This document shows, in pieces, positions 1 through 9,890 of a DNA stretch of 64,000 nt. The stretch is taken from contig NZ_CP096120.1 in NCBI RefSeq assembly GCF_023158935.1, positions 1,054,001-1,118,000 of the forward strand, read 5' to 3'. How positions within the stretch are numbered: position 1 is the stretch's first letter; the number at the start of each line of letters is the position of its first letter. The notes below the pieces were generated by a model. The model made no database searches and was not told the DNA's origin. It saw nothing but the letters and a program-made list of their open reading frames with translations. Both the position numbers and the translations under genes were made by a program. Origin of the DNA: Acinetobacter portensis. Its GTDB lineage: Bacteria > Pseudomonadota > Gammaproteobacteria > Pseudomonadales > Moraxellaceae.

Positions 1-82
1 AGTTAGTGACTTAATTAAAAGATATAGTGTTAATATTTGCTAAATATTTAAATAAAAAAAACTAAATTTATTGAGGCTTAAA

Positions 83-259
83 GTGTTCAAAATGATTGCG
101 GGAGTAACTTTTATTGTTGTTCTAATACTTGGATTTATTGTCCATCAAGATATGAAAGAAAAGCAGCATAAAGAATTAAAATTGCTTATAGAGGATGCTA
201 GAAGTTCAATGGGTGAAACAGAGCAAAATAAAAATTATTATGCACCTAAAAATAAATAG
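83..259 (+). CDS. small single-pass membrane protein, unknown function
   Basis: A 58-residue protein with one strongly hydrophobic segment near residues 4-20 and a charged, lysine/glutamate-rich tail, so it is probably a single-pass inner-membrane protein with a short soluble tail. The GTG at 83 is preferred because a GAGG lies six bases upstream. TTG at 71 and ATG at 92 are in-frame alternatives with worse spacing. It stands alone before an AT-rich gap. I do not recognise the family and assign no function. Confidence 0.45.
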   Translation: MFKMIAGVTFIVVLILGFIVHQDMKEKQHKELKLLIEDARSSMGETEQNKNYYAPKNK

Positions 260-356
260 TTTTTATACTGATAGTTTGAGTAACAAATAGATTTAAATTT
301 TTCTTAACTAAACAATGCTTGAAAATGAAAAATTTAGAAACTTTAAAAAATCAATG

Positions 357-365
357 TGATATAAT
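357..365 (+). promoter_or_regulatory. extended -10 promoter motif
   Basis: TGATATAAT matches the extended -10 consensus exactly. No convincing -35 is seen upstream. It would start transcription near 372, giving the candidate small RNA. Confidence 0.4.
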
Positions 366-371
366 TACAAA

Positions 372-460
372 ATTGGAAGGTTTAATTAAATATTTTTTTA
401 AATTATATATTTAATTTCAAGTAAATAGACAGGGCTGCATATTATTTATGCAGCTTTTTT
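372..460 (+). ncRNA. candidate small RNA of about 90 nt
   Basis: An extended -10 (TGATATAAT, 357-365) is followed about 70 bases later by a strong intrinsic terminator whose 7-bp stem (434-440 with 448-454) ends in a run of T. The interval has no ORF with a ribosome binding site. The promoter has no good -35, as is common for extended -10 promoters. The hairpin could instead simply end the transcript of the small membrane protein gene, so this is a hypothesis. Confidence 0.35.
434..460 (+). terminator. rho-independent terminator
   Basis: The 7-bp stem GCTGCAT/ATGCAGC has a 7-nt loop and is followed by six T. Confidence 0.75.
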
Positions 461-623
461 GTTTACTTATTTAATAGATTCATTTGGTTATTTTTGTTGC
501 CAAATTAATTGAAGACCTCATTTTTTAAATTTGGCATAACCATTGCAACAAGTTTTTTAGGAATATACCTTTTTAGTATATTTAAAAAATCTTGGCATTA
601 AGTTTATTAACAGGGGCTAGGTC

Positions 624-1946
624 ATGACGACTCCTAATCCGTCTTCAGTGAGTGTGCTAGAGCGCTTGTTTAAGCTCAGCGAAAACAAAACGACTTTTCG
701 TACAGAAGTTCTAGCAGGTATAACGACATTCTTAGCAATGAGTTATATCATTATTGTCAATCCAATGATTTTATCCGCAACAGGGATGGATCATGGGGCT
801 GTCTTTGTTGCAACATGTCTTGCAGCTGCAATTGGCTGCGTAGTAATGGGCATAATTGCAAATTATCCTATCGCTCTTGCACCTGGTATGGGGCTTAACG
901 CTTACTTTACCTATTCAGTTTGTTTGGGTATGGGCGTGCCTTGGCAAACGGCTTTAGCAGCAGTTTTTGTATCGGGTATTGTTTTTATTGCTATTAGTAT
1001 GTTCAAAATTCGTGAAGCCATTGTGAATGCAATTCCAATGTCTCTGAAGTTTGCTATTGGTGGTGGTATTGGTTTATTCCTTGCATTAGTTGCACTAAAA
1101 AATGCCGGTATTATTGTAGATAATCCTGCAACGCTAGTAGGTTTAGGTGATTTAAAACAGCCATCTGTATTACTTGCACTTTTAGGTTTCCTTTTAATTG
1201 TTGTTATGCACCATTTTAAAGTTCGTGGTGCAATTGTCATTAGTATTTTGGCAATTACAGGTATAGCAACAGTTTTGGGCTACAACGAGTTTAAAGGCGT
1301 TGTTGGTGAAATTCCTTCTTTAGCACCAACGCTTATGCAGATGAACTTTGAAGGTTTATTTACTGCAAGTTTAATTGGCGTTATTTTTGTATTTTTCTTG
1401 GTCGATTTATTTGACTCAACAGGTACATTAGTTGGTGTTTCACACCGCGCAGGTTTACTGAAAGATGGTAAATTACCACGCTTGAAAAAAGCTTTATTTG
1501 CCGATTCATCTGCAATTGTTGCGGGCGCTGCGTTGGGTACATCTTCAACTACGCCTTATATTGAATCTTCAGCAGGTGTTGCAGCAGGTGGTCGTACAGG
1601 CTTAACTGCTGTTGTTGTGGGTATTTTATTTATTCTGTGTTTATTCTTAGCACCATTGGCTCAATCTGTACCAGGTTTTGCAACTGCTCCGGCATTATTA
1701 TTTGTTGGTGTGTTGATGATTCAAGGTATTACCAATATTGATTGGGAAGACATCACAGAAGCAGTTCCAGCATTTTTAACCATTATTTTCATGCCATTTT
1801 CATATTCAATTGCAGATGGTATTGCAATGGGCTTTATTAGCTACGCATTAATTAAACTATTTACAGGTAAAGCTAAAACTGTACCTTATATGGTTTGGAT
1901 TGTTGCTGCGCTTTGGGTATTAAAATTTGCATTGTTTGGTGGCTAA
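624..1946 (+). CDS. NCS2 (AzgA-type) purine permease
   Basis: A 440-residue polytopic inner-membrane transporter, predicted to import adenine, guanine or hypoxanthine by proton symport. The AzgA/PurP hallmark motif APGMGLNAYF is present near residue 90, and a conserved stretch containing TTPYIESSAGVAAGGRTG lies near residue 310. Length fits the family. AGGGG lies about 11 bases before the ATG. The next gene, 64 bp downstream, is an adenine/adenosine deaminase, which supports a purine salvage role and favours adenine as a substrate. Exact specificity cannot be read from sequence. Confidence 0.9.
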   Translation: MTTPNPSSVSVLERLFKLSENKTTFRTEVLAGITTFLAMSYIIIVNPMILSATGMDHGAVFVATCLAAAIGCVVMGIIANYPIALAPGMGLNAYFTYSVCLGMGVPWQTALAAVFVSGIVFIAISMFKIREAIVNAIPMSLKFAIGGGIGLFLALVALKNAGIIVDNPATLVGLGDLKQPSVLLALLGFLLIVVMHHFKVRGAIVISILAITGIATVLGYNEFKGVVGEIPSLAPTLMQMNFEGLFTASLIGVIFVFFLVDLFDSTGTLVGVSHRAGLLKDGKLPRLKKALFADSSAIVAGAALGTSSTTPYIESSAGVAAGGRTGLTAVVVGILFILCLFLAPLAQSVPGFATAPALLFVGVLMIQGITNIDWEDITEAVPAFLTIIFMPFSYSIADGIAMGFISYALIKLFTGKAKTVPYMVWIVAALWVLKFALFGG

Positions 1947-1965
1947 TTACACCAAGTAAAGCAAA

Positions 1966-1995
1966 GGGTGTAAACTTTGTTTACACCCTTTTTTA
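1966..1995 (+). terminator. rho-independent terminator after the purine permease
   Basis: A perfect 10-bp stem (GGGTGTAAAC/GTTTACACCC) has a 3-nt loop and is followed by a T run. It ends only about 15 bases before the next start codon, so it may act as an attenuator or 3'-end stabiliser. Confidence 0.8.
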
Positions 1996-2010
1996 TTTTC
2001 GAGGATATAA

Positions 2011-3012
<1,002 letters not shown>

Positions 3013-3030
3013 ATTTCTGACATATTATAA

Positions 3031-3057
3031 AGCAGTGAATATTCACTGCTTTTTTTA
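3031..3057 (+). terminator. rho-independent terminator after add
   Basis: A perfect 10-bp inverted repeat, AGCAGTGAAT/ATTCACTGCT, is followed by seven T. It ends about 17 bases before the next start codon. Confidence 0.8.
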
Positions 3058-3073
3058 GATTAAAGAAAATGCT

Positions 3074-3442
3074 ATGAAAAAAATATTTAAATTTATCGTG
3101 TTGATCTTATTTGTATTTATTGCTGTGATTGTCTATTTGGCGATAGCACATCCTACAATCATCACGAAAACAGCGCTTAAGCCTGTTATTGAATATCAAT
3201 GTAAAACTGAATTACAAGCAACAAAAGTTTGGAAAACAGCATCTATTTTTATGACAGAAGATGAACAGCAAAAAAGTTTATCTCAAGTTTGTGGTTGTGT
3301 TTCAGAGCATGCAACAGATGATGTAGCTGTAAAAGAACTCATTCATGCATTGCTTGATGAGCAAGCAAAGAACGAATTGGTATCTAAAGCAATAACTAAC
3401 AGTGTACGAGGTTGTGTTGTAAAAGCACTGAATGAAAGATAA
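3074..3442 (+). CDS. membrane-anchored four-cysteine protein, unknown function
   Basis: A 122-residue protein with an N-terminal hydrophobic segment (about residues 5-25) that is an uncleaved anchor or signal peptide, followed by a periplasmic domain. It has four cysteines spaced C-x29-CGC-x38-C. The lipoprotein gene at 4268-4645 has exactly the same spacing and clear similarity (KTELQ..WKTA, CGCVSE), so the two are paralogs flanking a cytochrome b561 gene on the opposite strand. Even cysteine numbers suggest disulfides; a metal site is also possible. I do not recognise a named family. Confidence 0.7.
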   Translation: MKKIFKFIVLILFVFIAVIVYLAIAHPTIITKTALKPVIEYQCKTELQATKVWKTASIFMTEDEQQKSLSQVCGCVSEHATDDVAVKELIHALLDEQAKNELVSKAITNSVRGCVVKALNER

Positions 3443-3450
3443 TTGTATAA

Positions 3451-3475
3451 AAAGCCACTTTAAAGTGGCTTTTTA
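3451..3475. terminator. bidirectional terminator between convergent genes
   Basis: The inverted repeat AAAGCCACTT/AAGTGGCT has flanking A and T runs. It lies between the plus-strand four-cysteine gene and the minus-strand cytochrome b561 gene. Confidence 0.75.
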
Positions 3476-3500
3476 TTGGGCTAAATCATTGTAAAGAAAT

Positions 3501-4055
3501 CTATTTAGGTTGTTTTGTCATGCTAACTAAAACAGTATCTTTATCTATAAAGTGATGTTTTAATGCCGCAAGAATATGGCCTGCAAGTAATATACCCGCT
3601 GCCCAAGATATATAAATACGCAAAGGTTTAACAATCGCTGTAATTTCAGGGTTTTCTGAAATTAAAGTTGGTAAATTAAATAAGTACAATACAGGTGCAG
3701 GATGCCCAGCGCTCCAACTAAATAAGCAACCAGTAATTGGTAAAGCAAGTAGCATAAAATACAGCGCTAAATGTCCAAAATGAGCCAGGCGCTTCATAGT
3801 GGGAGACATGGTATTTGGTAGTTCAGGCGCAGGGTGCGTATAACGCCAGAAAATACGTACAACAACTAAGAAGATAATAACCGTAGCAATATTTTTATGT
3901 AATGTAATGACAGTACCTTTAAAGCTACCATCAACATCATAGCTTAAAAAATTACCACTGTAGAAGCCAATAATCCATGCGGCAATAAAAATAATAGCCA
4001 TTAACCAATGCAGTATTTGGGCTGTTCGCGTGTAATATTGTGAACGATTTTTCAT
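3501..4055 (-). CDS. cytochrome b561 family protein
   Basis: A 184-residue integral membrane diheme cytochrome b of the bacterial b561 (CybB) family, with four predicted transmembrane helices. It probably passes electrons between quinol and a periplasmic or membrane acceptor. Candidate heme ligands are H16 in helix 1, H53 in helix 2, and H160 and H167 in helix 4. Length is typical (about 175-190). It sits between two paralogous four-cysteine envelope proteins on the other strand, which may be coincidence or may hint at a redox link. Confidence 0.88.
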   Translation of the reverse strand: MKNRSQYYTRTAQILHWLMAIIFIAAWIIGFYSGNFLSYDVDGSFKGTVITLHKNIATVIIFLVVVRIFWRYTHPAPELPNTMSPTMKRLAHFGHLALYFMLLALPITGCLFSWSAGHPAPVLYLFNLPTLISENPEITAIVKPLRIYISWAAGILLAGHILAALKHHFIDKDTVLVSMTKQPK

Positions 4056-4267
4056 GTAAATTGAGTCTATTTTATAAGCATCATTATATTAAAGCACTAG
4101 AAGAAATTCGTGAATAATCTATTTGCAACACATTGTTGAAAATATGGAACGATATAGTTTGTTGGGAATTTACCCAGATAGGTCATTTTAATGATTTAAA
4201 CATTTCTAATTTGGACTAAATTCGGCAAAATAGAGCGACATTTATTTTGTATAAAAAGGACAATATT

Positions 4268-4645
4268 GTGAAAAAGCTAATTGCTGTAATTGCGCCACTT
4301 GCACTTATTTTATCTGCATGTGCAACAACAGATACAACAACTACAGGTGCAGCATCTACAACTCAACAATTAGGTGCAGCTGCGCTTAAAATTGCAGTAA
4401 ATGCAAAATGTACAACTGAGTTAAATAATATTCAAGCTTGGAAAACAGCAACTACATTAATGACTGCTGAGAAAAAGCAAAGCATTGAAACTGAAATTTG
4501 TGGTTGTGTAAGTGAAAAAGCACCACAAAGTGTAACGGCTGTAGATTTAGCAACAGCTGCATTAGATCCTGCTGCACGTACGACAATTGTTTCAAATGCA
4601 GTAACGAAAACAATAAATGCTTGTGTTGCTGAATCTGTAAAATAA
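4268..4645 (+). CDS. four-cysteine lipoprotein, paralog of the 3074 gene product
   Basis: A 125-residue lipoprotein. The signal peptide ends in the lipobox LSAC, with the lipidated cysteine at residue 18. The GTG at 4268 is chosen because AAGGA lies seven bases upstream and it gives the classic MKK signal-peptide start; an in-frame TTG at 4247 has no such site. After a Thr/Ala-rich linker, the domain shows cysteines spaced C-x29-CGC-x38-C, identical in spacing to the neighbouring membrane-anchored protein. Function unknown; location is predicted to be inner or outer membrane, facing the periplasm. Confidence 0.75.
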   Translation: MKKLIAVIAPLALILSACATTDTTTTGAASTTQQLGAAALKIAVNAKCTTELNNIQAWKTATTLMTAEKKQSIETEICGCVSEKAPQSVTAVDLATAALDPAARTTIVSNAVTKTINACVAESVK

Positions 4646-4663
4646 TTAAAATTTTGTTATGAA

Positions 4664-4692
4664 TTAGGCTGACTTGTTCAGCCTATTTTTTT
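4664..4692 (+). terminator. rho-independent terminator before rnhB
   Basis: The 8-bp stem TAGGCTGA/TCAGCCTA has a 5-nt loop and is followed by a T run. The T run ends only about 15 bases before the rnhB start. Confidence 0.75.
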
Positions 4693-4706
4693 AAGGTTAT
4701 AAATGT

Positions 4707-5288
4707 ATGAAAATAATTGCAGGAACAGATGAAGCAGGGCGCGGGCCATTAGTTGGTTCAGTGGTTGCAGCGGCTGTTATTTTAGACCCAAATAATCCGA
4801 TTGAAGGGTTAAATGATTCTAAAAAATTAACAGAAAAAAAACGTGAAATGTTATTTGTTGAGATTCAAGAAAAAGCATTGGCATGGGCAATTGCAGAATC
4901 GAGTGCTAAAGAAATTGATGAATTAAATATTTTACAAGCATCTTTATTGGCAATGCGTAGAGCAGTTGAAAAGCTTCATATTCAGCCAGATCATGTTTTG
5001 GTTGATGGAAATAAAGAACCCAAAGGTTTACTTATGAGCTGCGAAGCTGTTGTTGGTGGAGATGCACTTCATGCTGAAATTTCGGCTGCTAGTATTCTGG
5101 CAAAAGTAACTCGTGATCATGACATGGTAGAGCTAGACCAGAAATATCCGCAATATGGTTTTGCTAAACACAAAGGGTATCCAACGAAAGCGCATTTTGA
5201 AGCTATTGCACAACATGGTGTTATTGATGAACACCGTAGAAGTTTTGGTCCAGTTCGAAAAGTATTGGAAGCGATGAATAATCACTAA
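4707..5288 (+). CDS. rnhB: ribonuclease HII
   Basis: A 193-residue cytosolic enzyme that cuts RNA in RNA-DNA hybrids and starts removal of misincorporated ribonucleotides. The signature GTDEAGRG gives active-site D8 and E9. D100 in LVDGN and D119 in GGDA complete the acidic quartet, and [12 protein letters not shown] is conserved in the family. Length fits. An ATG at 4703 is out of frame. A terminator hairpin lies immediately upstream, so expression probably involves read-through. Confidence 0.95.
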   Translation: MKIIAGTDEAGRGPLVGSVVAAAVILDPNNPIEGLNDSKKLTEKKREMLFVEIQEKALAWAIAESSAKEIDELNILQASLLAMRRAVEKLHIQPDHVLVDGNKEPKGLLMSCEAVVGGDALHAEISAASILAKVTRDHDMVELDQKYPQYGFAKHKGYPTKAHFEAIAQHGVIDEHRRSFGPVRKVLEAMNNH

Positions 5289-5313
5289 ACTGATACAAAA
5301 TTTAGGCAAATTT

Positions 5314-5335
5314 AAAGCGGCAATGTAGCCGCTTT
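5314..5335. terminator. bidirectional terminator between rnhB and csrA
   Basis: The 8-bp stem AAAGCGGC/GCCGCTTT has a 6-nt loop and lies between the convergent rnhB and csrA genes. Confidence 0.65.
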
Positions 5336-5357
5336 ATACTCACAAAATTAAATTATC

Positions 5358-5612
5358 TTAGCGATTAAAATTATTTTGTTGGTTGTTTTCTTCTTCGATA
5401 GAAGGTTGATAATCTTGATCGATGTGTTGAAGATGTTCATGCATAGCACGTTCATGTTGAATGCGTTGATAAATCTCTTCACGATGAACAGAAACTTCTT
5501 TGGGAGCATTTACACCGATACGGACTTGATTGCCCTTAACACCAAGAACAGTAACACTGACTTGATCCCCAATCATTAATGTTTCACCGACACGTCGGGT
5601 AAGAATCAGCAT
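5358..5612 (-). CDS. csrA: carbon storage regulator CsrA
   Basis: A translational regulator that binds GGA motifs in mRNA leaders as a dimer. The start at 5612 is preferred over an upstream in-frame start because AAGGAG lies at correct spacing and the protein then begins [10 protein letters not shown], as in all CsrA proteins. RNA-contacting residues L4, R6, V42 and R44 are present. The protein is 84 residues; the canonical 60-residue core is followed by a polar tail rich in Q, N and E, typical of Acinetobacter. It is downstream of alaS-lysC, the gammaproteobacterial order. Confidence 0.95.
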   Translation of the reverse strand: MLILTRRVGETLMIGDQVSVTVLGVKGNQVRIGVNAPKEVSVHREEIYQRIQHERAMHEHLQHIDQDYQPSIEEENNQQNNFNR

Positions 5613-5767
5613 GTTTATCTCCTTGCAATATGCTAAACGTGCAAATGTTAAAAATAGGAAATTACACAACCCTAAAACTTGTTAAATTCTAACAGATATT
5701 CCATATTAAACTTTGATATGACATCAAAGCAAAATAAATTAAATATTAAGTTGTAGTTAAATATAAC

Positions 5768-5799
5768 AGAGCCTCTAATATAAATACTAGGGGCTCTAT
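5768..5799 (-). terminator. possible terminator between lysC and csrA
   Basis: An imperfect inverted repeat (AGAGCCTCT with AGGGGCTCT, one mismatch) lies downstream of lysC. The T tract on the minus strand is weak, so it may be a partial terminator or processing hairpin. Confidence 0.45.
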
Positions 5800-5846
5800 C
5801 GGTTCTATATATAAAATTTTACAATTTGGTTAAATATACCAATTGA

Positions 5847-7127
5847 TTAAGCACGAACGCTTGACTCACCGCTTTCACGATCTAGGTTAAATGCAGTATG
5901 AAGTGCACGTACAGCAAGTTCTAAATATTTCTCATCAATAATGACTGAAATTTTAATTTCAGACGTAGAGATCATTAGAATATTAATGCCTTCTTTTGCA
6001 AGTGCTGTAAACATTGTGCTTGCAACACCAGCATGAGAACGCATGCCAACACCTACGATTGATACTTTTACGATGTCTGAACGTGTAGCAACTTCACGTG
6101 CACCAATTTCTTTTGCTGTTGCTTCAAGAATTGATTTCGCTTTTGCTAATTCACCACGGTTAACAGTAAACGTGAAGTCAGTTGTACCGTCTTCTTCGAC
6201 ATTTTGTATGATCATGTCGACTTCAACATTTGCTTCACCAATAGGCGAAAGAATGTTTGAAGCAATACCTGGTAAATCTGGTACACCAAGAATAGTTAAT
6301 TTTGCTTCGTCACGGTTAAACGCGATACCTGAGATAATTGGTTGTTCCATGTTGTCTTCCGCTTCAGTCGTGATTAGTGTTCCGACATTTTGTTTAAAGT
6401 CTTCGTCGAATGCGCCATCATCGTCATTATCAAAACTAGATAATACGCGTAAAGGCACTTGGTATTTGCCTGCAAATTCTACTGAACGAATTTGAAGAAC
6501 TTTAGAGCCAAGAGATGCCATTTCAAGCATTTCTTCAAAAGAGATACGATCTACTTTTTTAGCTTTTGGTGCTACACGTGGATCTGTGGTGTAAACACCA
6601 TCAACATCTGTGTAAATTTGGCATTCATCTGCTTTAAGCGCAGCAGCAAGTGCTACACCAGAAGTATCTGAACCACCACGACCTAAAGTTGTTGTATTGC
6701 CGTTTGAATCAAAACCTTGGAAACCAGCAACAACAATCACTTGACCTGCGTCTAAGTAGCTTGTCATTACATCTGTATCAATTGCTTCAATACGAGCTTT
6801 GGTATATGAGCTGTCAGTTTTAATACCGACTTGGCGACCAGTAAGTGATGTTGCTTTTACACCAATTGTATTCAGTGCCATCGCTAACATGGAAATCGTT
6901 ACCTGTTCACCTGTAGACACCATTTGGTCTAATTCACGTGGGTCAGGGGTTTCGGTAATGGCCTTCGCTAAAGCAAGCAGACGATTGGTTTCGCCACTCA
7001 TTGCAGAAACCACAACCACAATTTTGTGACCATGATCGTGCCAACGCTTCACACGACGAGCAACATTTAAAATGCGCTCGGGAGTACCCATAGAGGTACC
7101 GCCATATTTTTGAACGATTAATGCCAT
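5847..7127 (-). CDS. lysC: aspartate kinase
   Basis: A 426-residue cytosolic enzyme that phosphorylates aspartate, the first step to lysine, threonine, methionine and diaminopimelate. The amino-acid kinase domain starts with KYGGTSMG at residue 7, with phosphate and aspartate-site residues in GRGGSDTSG. The C-terminal third carries two ACT domains, the usual site of feedback by lysine and/or threonine. Length matches monofunctional Pseudomonas-type enzymes. It lies 63 bases downstream of alaS on the same strand, with a 9-bp hairpin in the gap. Confidence 0.96.
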   Translation of the reverse strand: MALIVQKYGGTSMGTPERILNVARRVKRWHDHGHKIVVVVSAMSGETNRLLALAKAITETPDPRELDQMVSTGEQVTISMLAMALNTIGVKATSLTGRQVGIKTDSSYTKARIEAIDTDVMTSYLDAGQVIVVAGFQGFDSNGNTTTLGRGGSDTSGVALAAALKADECQIYTDVDGVYTTDPRVAPKAKKVDRISFEEMLEMASLGSKVLQIRSVEFAGKYQVPLRVLSSFDNDDDGAFDEDFKQNVGTLITTEAEDNMEQPIISGIAFNRDEAKLTILGVPDLPGIASNILSPIGEANVEVDMIIQNVEEDGTTDFTFTVNRGELAKAKSILEATAKEIGAREVATRSDIVKVSIVGVGMRSHAGVASTMFTALAKEGINILMISTSEIKISVIIDEKYLELAVRALHTAFNLDRESGESSVRA

Positions 7128-7146
7128 AGTTGTTCCATAAAAGCCA

Positions 7147-7172
7147 TGACTCTGAATTACCTATCAGAGTCA
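7147..7172 (-). other. 9-bp intergenic hairpin between alaS and lysC
   Basis: The perfect inverted repeat TGACTCTGA/TCAGAGTCA has an 8-nt loop. No T run follows on either strand, so it does not look like a standard terminator. It could be an mRNA processing or stability element in an alaS-lysC transcript. Confidence 0.5.
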
Positions 7173-7190
7173 GTTACACAAAAGGTGAAG

Positions 7191-9869
7191 TTATTTTGCT
7201 TCAAGCCAAGCAACTAAGCTTGCCATTACAGGTTCTAACTTCTCGTTAAGTGGCGCGCCACCTTGTGCCAAGTCAGGTTTACCACCACCTTTACCACCTA
7301 GTTCTTGACCTAAGTATTTGATGATGTCACCCGCTTTAATAGACGCAGTAAATTCTTTTGCAACAGATGAAATTAGGCTAACTTTGTCGCCATCTACACC
7401 CGCAATTACAATTACTGCATTGTCTAATTTAGATTTCACACCGTCGTGTAAGTTGCGAAGTGATTTCGCATCTGTATTTTGAACAGTTGTGATTAATGTC
7501 GAACGACCAGCAATGGTTTGAACTTGGCTTAAAAGTTCAGTTGCTTGGAAGTTTGCAAGTTTTTGATTCAATTGCTCGATTTGTTTCTGCAAGCTAGATG
7601 CAGTAGAAGCAAGGCTTTCAACTTTTTCTAAAGTTTGATCTTTCTGAGCTTTCAACAAATCATTAATTGATTGAATATCACGATCAGTTTTTTGAGTTGC
7701 TTCAATTGCTTTTGTGCCCGTAATTGCTTCAATACGACGAACACCCGCAGCAACACCACCTTCAGAAGCGATTTTGAATAAACCAATATCACCTGTACGT
7801 TTTACGTGAATACCACCACAAAGTTCGATAGAGAAGTTCTTATCTTCGCTAACAGAACCCATAGAAAGTACGCGAACTTCATCACCATATTTTTCACCGA
7901 ACAACATCATTGCGCCTTTTTCTTTCGCAGCATCAATGTTTAAAAGTTCAGTTGTTACAGCAGTGTTGGCAATCACTTCGCGGTTAACAATACGTTCAAT
8001 TTCTTGAAGTTGTTCAAAAGTAACAGGTTGATCATTTGCAAAGTCGAAACGTAAAAGTTCGCTTGCCACCAATGAACCTTTTTGTTGAACATGAGCACCC
8101 AATACTTGACGCAGTGCAGAATGTAACAAGTGAGTTGCAGAGTGGTTGCGTGCAGTTGCATCACGTAAATCTGCTTTTACAATTGCTTCTACAGATTGAG
8201 CAGCTTTTAAGTTGCCCATTGTCACGATACCTTGGTGTACAAATGCACCACCAGATTTTTTCGTGTCTTGAACTTCAAAAATACCTGTTTCGTTTTTGAA
8301 GATACCTGTATCACCAATTTGACCACCGCTTTCAGCATAGAAAGGAGTTTGGTTTAATACGATAAGCGCTTCGTCGCCTTCGAAAACTTCATTAACTTGT
8401 TCGCCATCTTTGTAGATAGCAACAATTTGACCTTGACCTTGAGTTGCATCGTAGCCATCAAATTGAGTTTCGCCTTCTACATTTACAATTGAGTTGTAAT
8501 CGATAGCGAATTTACCAGCATCACGTGCGCGTTGACGTTGAGCTGCCATTTCAACTTCGAAACCAGCTTCATCAATTGTTAAATCACGTTCACGTGCAAT
8601 ATCGGCAGTTAAGTCTGTTGGGAAACCGTAAGTATCGTAAAGTTTAAATACTGTTTCGCCAGGAATAACATTGCCTTTAAGATTCGCAAGTTCGCCTTCA
8701 AGCAATTTCAAACCTTGCTCTAAAGTTTTAGCGAATTGTTCTTCTTCTTTTAGAAGTTGAGCTTCAATACGTGTTTTTTGAGCTTCAAGTTCAGGATATG
8801 CAGCGCCCATTACATTAATTAATGGTTGAAGCATTTTGTGGAAGAATGAACCTGTAGCGCCAAGTTTATTACCATGACGAACTGCACGACGAATAATACG
8901 ACGCAGTACATAACCACGACCTTCGTTAGAAGGGTTTACGCCATCTGCAATTAAGAAGCAGCATGAACGTGCATGGTCAGCAACAACTTTAAGAGAAGCA
9001 GGGTATTCAACAGGTTTATTTTCTGCTTGTGCTTTTGCTTCAAGTTCAGAAGTATCTAAACCAATGATTTGCGCAGCATCTTTAAGTAAGTTTTGGAATA
9101 GATCAATTTCGTAGTTCGAGTTTACGTGTTGTAAAACTGCAGAAATACGTTCTAAGCCCATACCTGTATCTACAGATGGAGCTGGAAGAGGGTGTAATAC
9201 GCCATCAGCAGTACGGTTAAACTGCATGAATACGTTGTTCCAAATTTCAATGAAACGGTCGCCATCTTCTTCAGGCGTGCCTGGTAAGCCACCCCAAATA
9301 TGATCGCCATGGTCAAAGAAAATTTCAGAACAAGGACCACAAGGACCAGTATCGCCCATTGCCCAGAAGTTATCTGATGCGTATTTTTCGCCTTTGTTAT
9401 CACCAATACGGATAATGCGAGAAGCATCTAGCCCAATTTCTTTGTTCCAGATATCAAAAGCTTCGTCATCTGTGTGGTAAACAGTGGCATATAATTTGTC
9501 TTTTGGAAGAGCTAACCATTGCTCAGAAGTTAAGAAATCCCAAGCGAATTTAATTGCATCGCGTTTGAAATAATCGCCAAACGAGAAGTTACCTAACATT
9601 TCAAAGAAAGTATGGTGGCGTGCTGTATAACCAACGTTATCTAAGTCGTTGTGTTTACCGCCTGCACGTACACATTTTTGTGAAGATGTTGCGCGAACAT
9701 AATCACGTTTTTCCAAACCAAGGAAACAGTCTTTAAACTGGTTCATACCTGCATTTGTGAATAATAAAGTCGGGTCGTTGGCGGGTACTAGTGAACTCGA
9801 CGCGACACGTGTATGCCCTTGCGATTCAAAGTAACGCAAAAATGCTTCACGAATTTCAGCTGATGTCAT
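7191..9869 (-). CDS. alaS: alanyl-tRNA synthetase
   Basis: Charges tRNA-Ala with alanine and edits mischarged products. The start at 9869 gives [14 protein letters not shown], the usual family N-terminus, and a protein of 892 residues; a longer in-frame start at 9890 adds seven residues. The order is class II catalytic domain, tRNA-recognition region, editing domain with HSATHLLH and CGGIH zinc-type ligands, a coiled coil, and the glycine-rich C-Ala domain (GGKGGGKPD). A well-formed sigma70 promoter lies about 120-150 bases upstream. Confidence 0.97.
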   Translation of the reverse strand: MTSAEIREAFLRYFESQGHTRVASSSLVPANDPTLLFTNAGMNQFKDCFLGLEKRDYVRATSSQKCVRAGGKHNDLDNVGYTARHHTFFEMLGNFSFGDYFKRDAIKFAWDFLTSEQWLALPKDKLYATVYHTDDEAFDIWNKEIGLDASRIIRIGDNKGEKYASDNFWAMGDTGPCGPCSEIFFDHGDHIWGGLPGTPEEDGDRFIEIWNNVFMQFNRTADGVLHPLPAPSVDTGMGLERISAVLQHVNSNYEIDLFQNLLKDAAQIIGLDTSELEAKAQAENKPVEYPASLKVVADHARSCCFLIADGVNPSNEGRGYVLRRIIRRAVRHGNKLGATGSFFHKMLQPLINVMGAAYPELEAQKTRIEAQLLKEEEQFAKTLEQGLKLLEGELANLKGNVIPGETVFKLYDTYGFPTDLTADIARERDLTIDEAGFEVEMAAQRQRARDAGKFAIDYNSIVNVEGETQFDGYDATQGQGQIVAIYKDGEQVNEVFEGDEALIVLNQTPFYAESGGQIGDTGIFKNETGIFEVQDTKKSGGAFVHQGIVTMGNLKAAQSVEAIVKADLRDATARNHSATHLLHSALRQVLGAHVQQKGSLVASELLRFDFANDQPVTFEQLQEIERIVNREVIANTAVTTELLNIDAAKEKGAMMLFGEKYGDEVRVLSMGSVSEDKNFSIELCGGIHVKRTGDIGLFKIASEGGVAAGVRRIEAITGTKAIEATQKTDRDIQSINDLLKAQKDQTLEKVESLASTASSLQKQIEQLNQKLANFQATELLSQVQTIAGRSTLITTVQNTDAKSLRNLHDGVKSKLDNAVIVIAGVDGDKVSLISSVAKEFTASIKAGDIIKYLGQELGGKGGGKPDLAQGGAPLNEKLEPVMASLVAWLEAK

Positions 9870-9890
9870 AAAACGAGTACTCACAACCAA

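Larger units (their letters stand above)
260..623. other. intergenic region upstream of the purine permease
   Basis: No protein-coding gene is evident. The region holds an extended -10 motif near 357-365 and a rho-independent terminator at 434-460, which together look like a small RNA unit. The rest is AT-rich leader for the permease. I looked for a purine riboswitch and saw no recognisable three-way junction. Confidence 0.5.

Noticed and set aside
460..623. Purine riboswitch before the purine permease
   Set aside because: No conserved junction or loop-loop motif of the purine aptamer was found, and the class is rare in gammaproteobacteria.
911..1240. 109-codon open frame on the minus strand inside the purine permease gene
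   Set aside because: It is the antisense of a well-supported transporter, has no ribosome binding site and has composition expected of a shadow frame.
5376..5579. 67-codon frame opposite csrA
   Set aside because: Shadow of csrA; no binding site and no recognisable protein features.
5613..5669. N-terminal extension of csrA
   Set aside because: The upstream in-frame start would add 19 residues ahead of the invariant MLILTRR beginning, and the strong AAGGAG site serves the start at 5612.
6043..6495. 150-codon frame opposite lysC
   Set aside because: Complement of the conserved ACT-domain region of lysC; its length is a by-product of codon bias.
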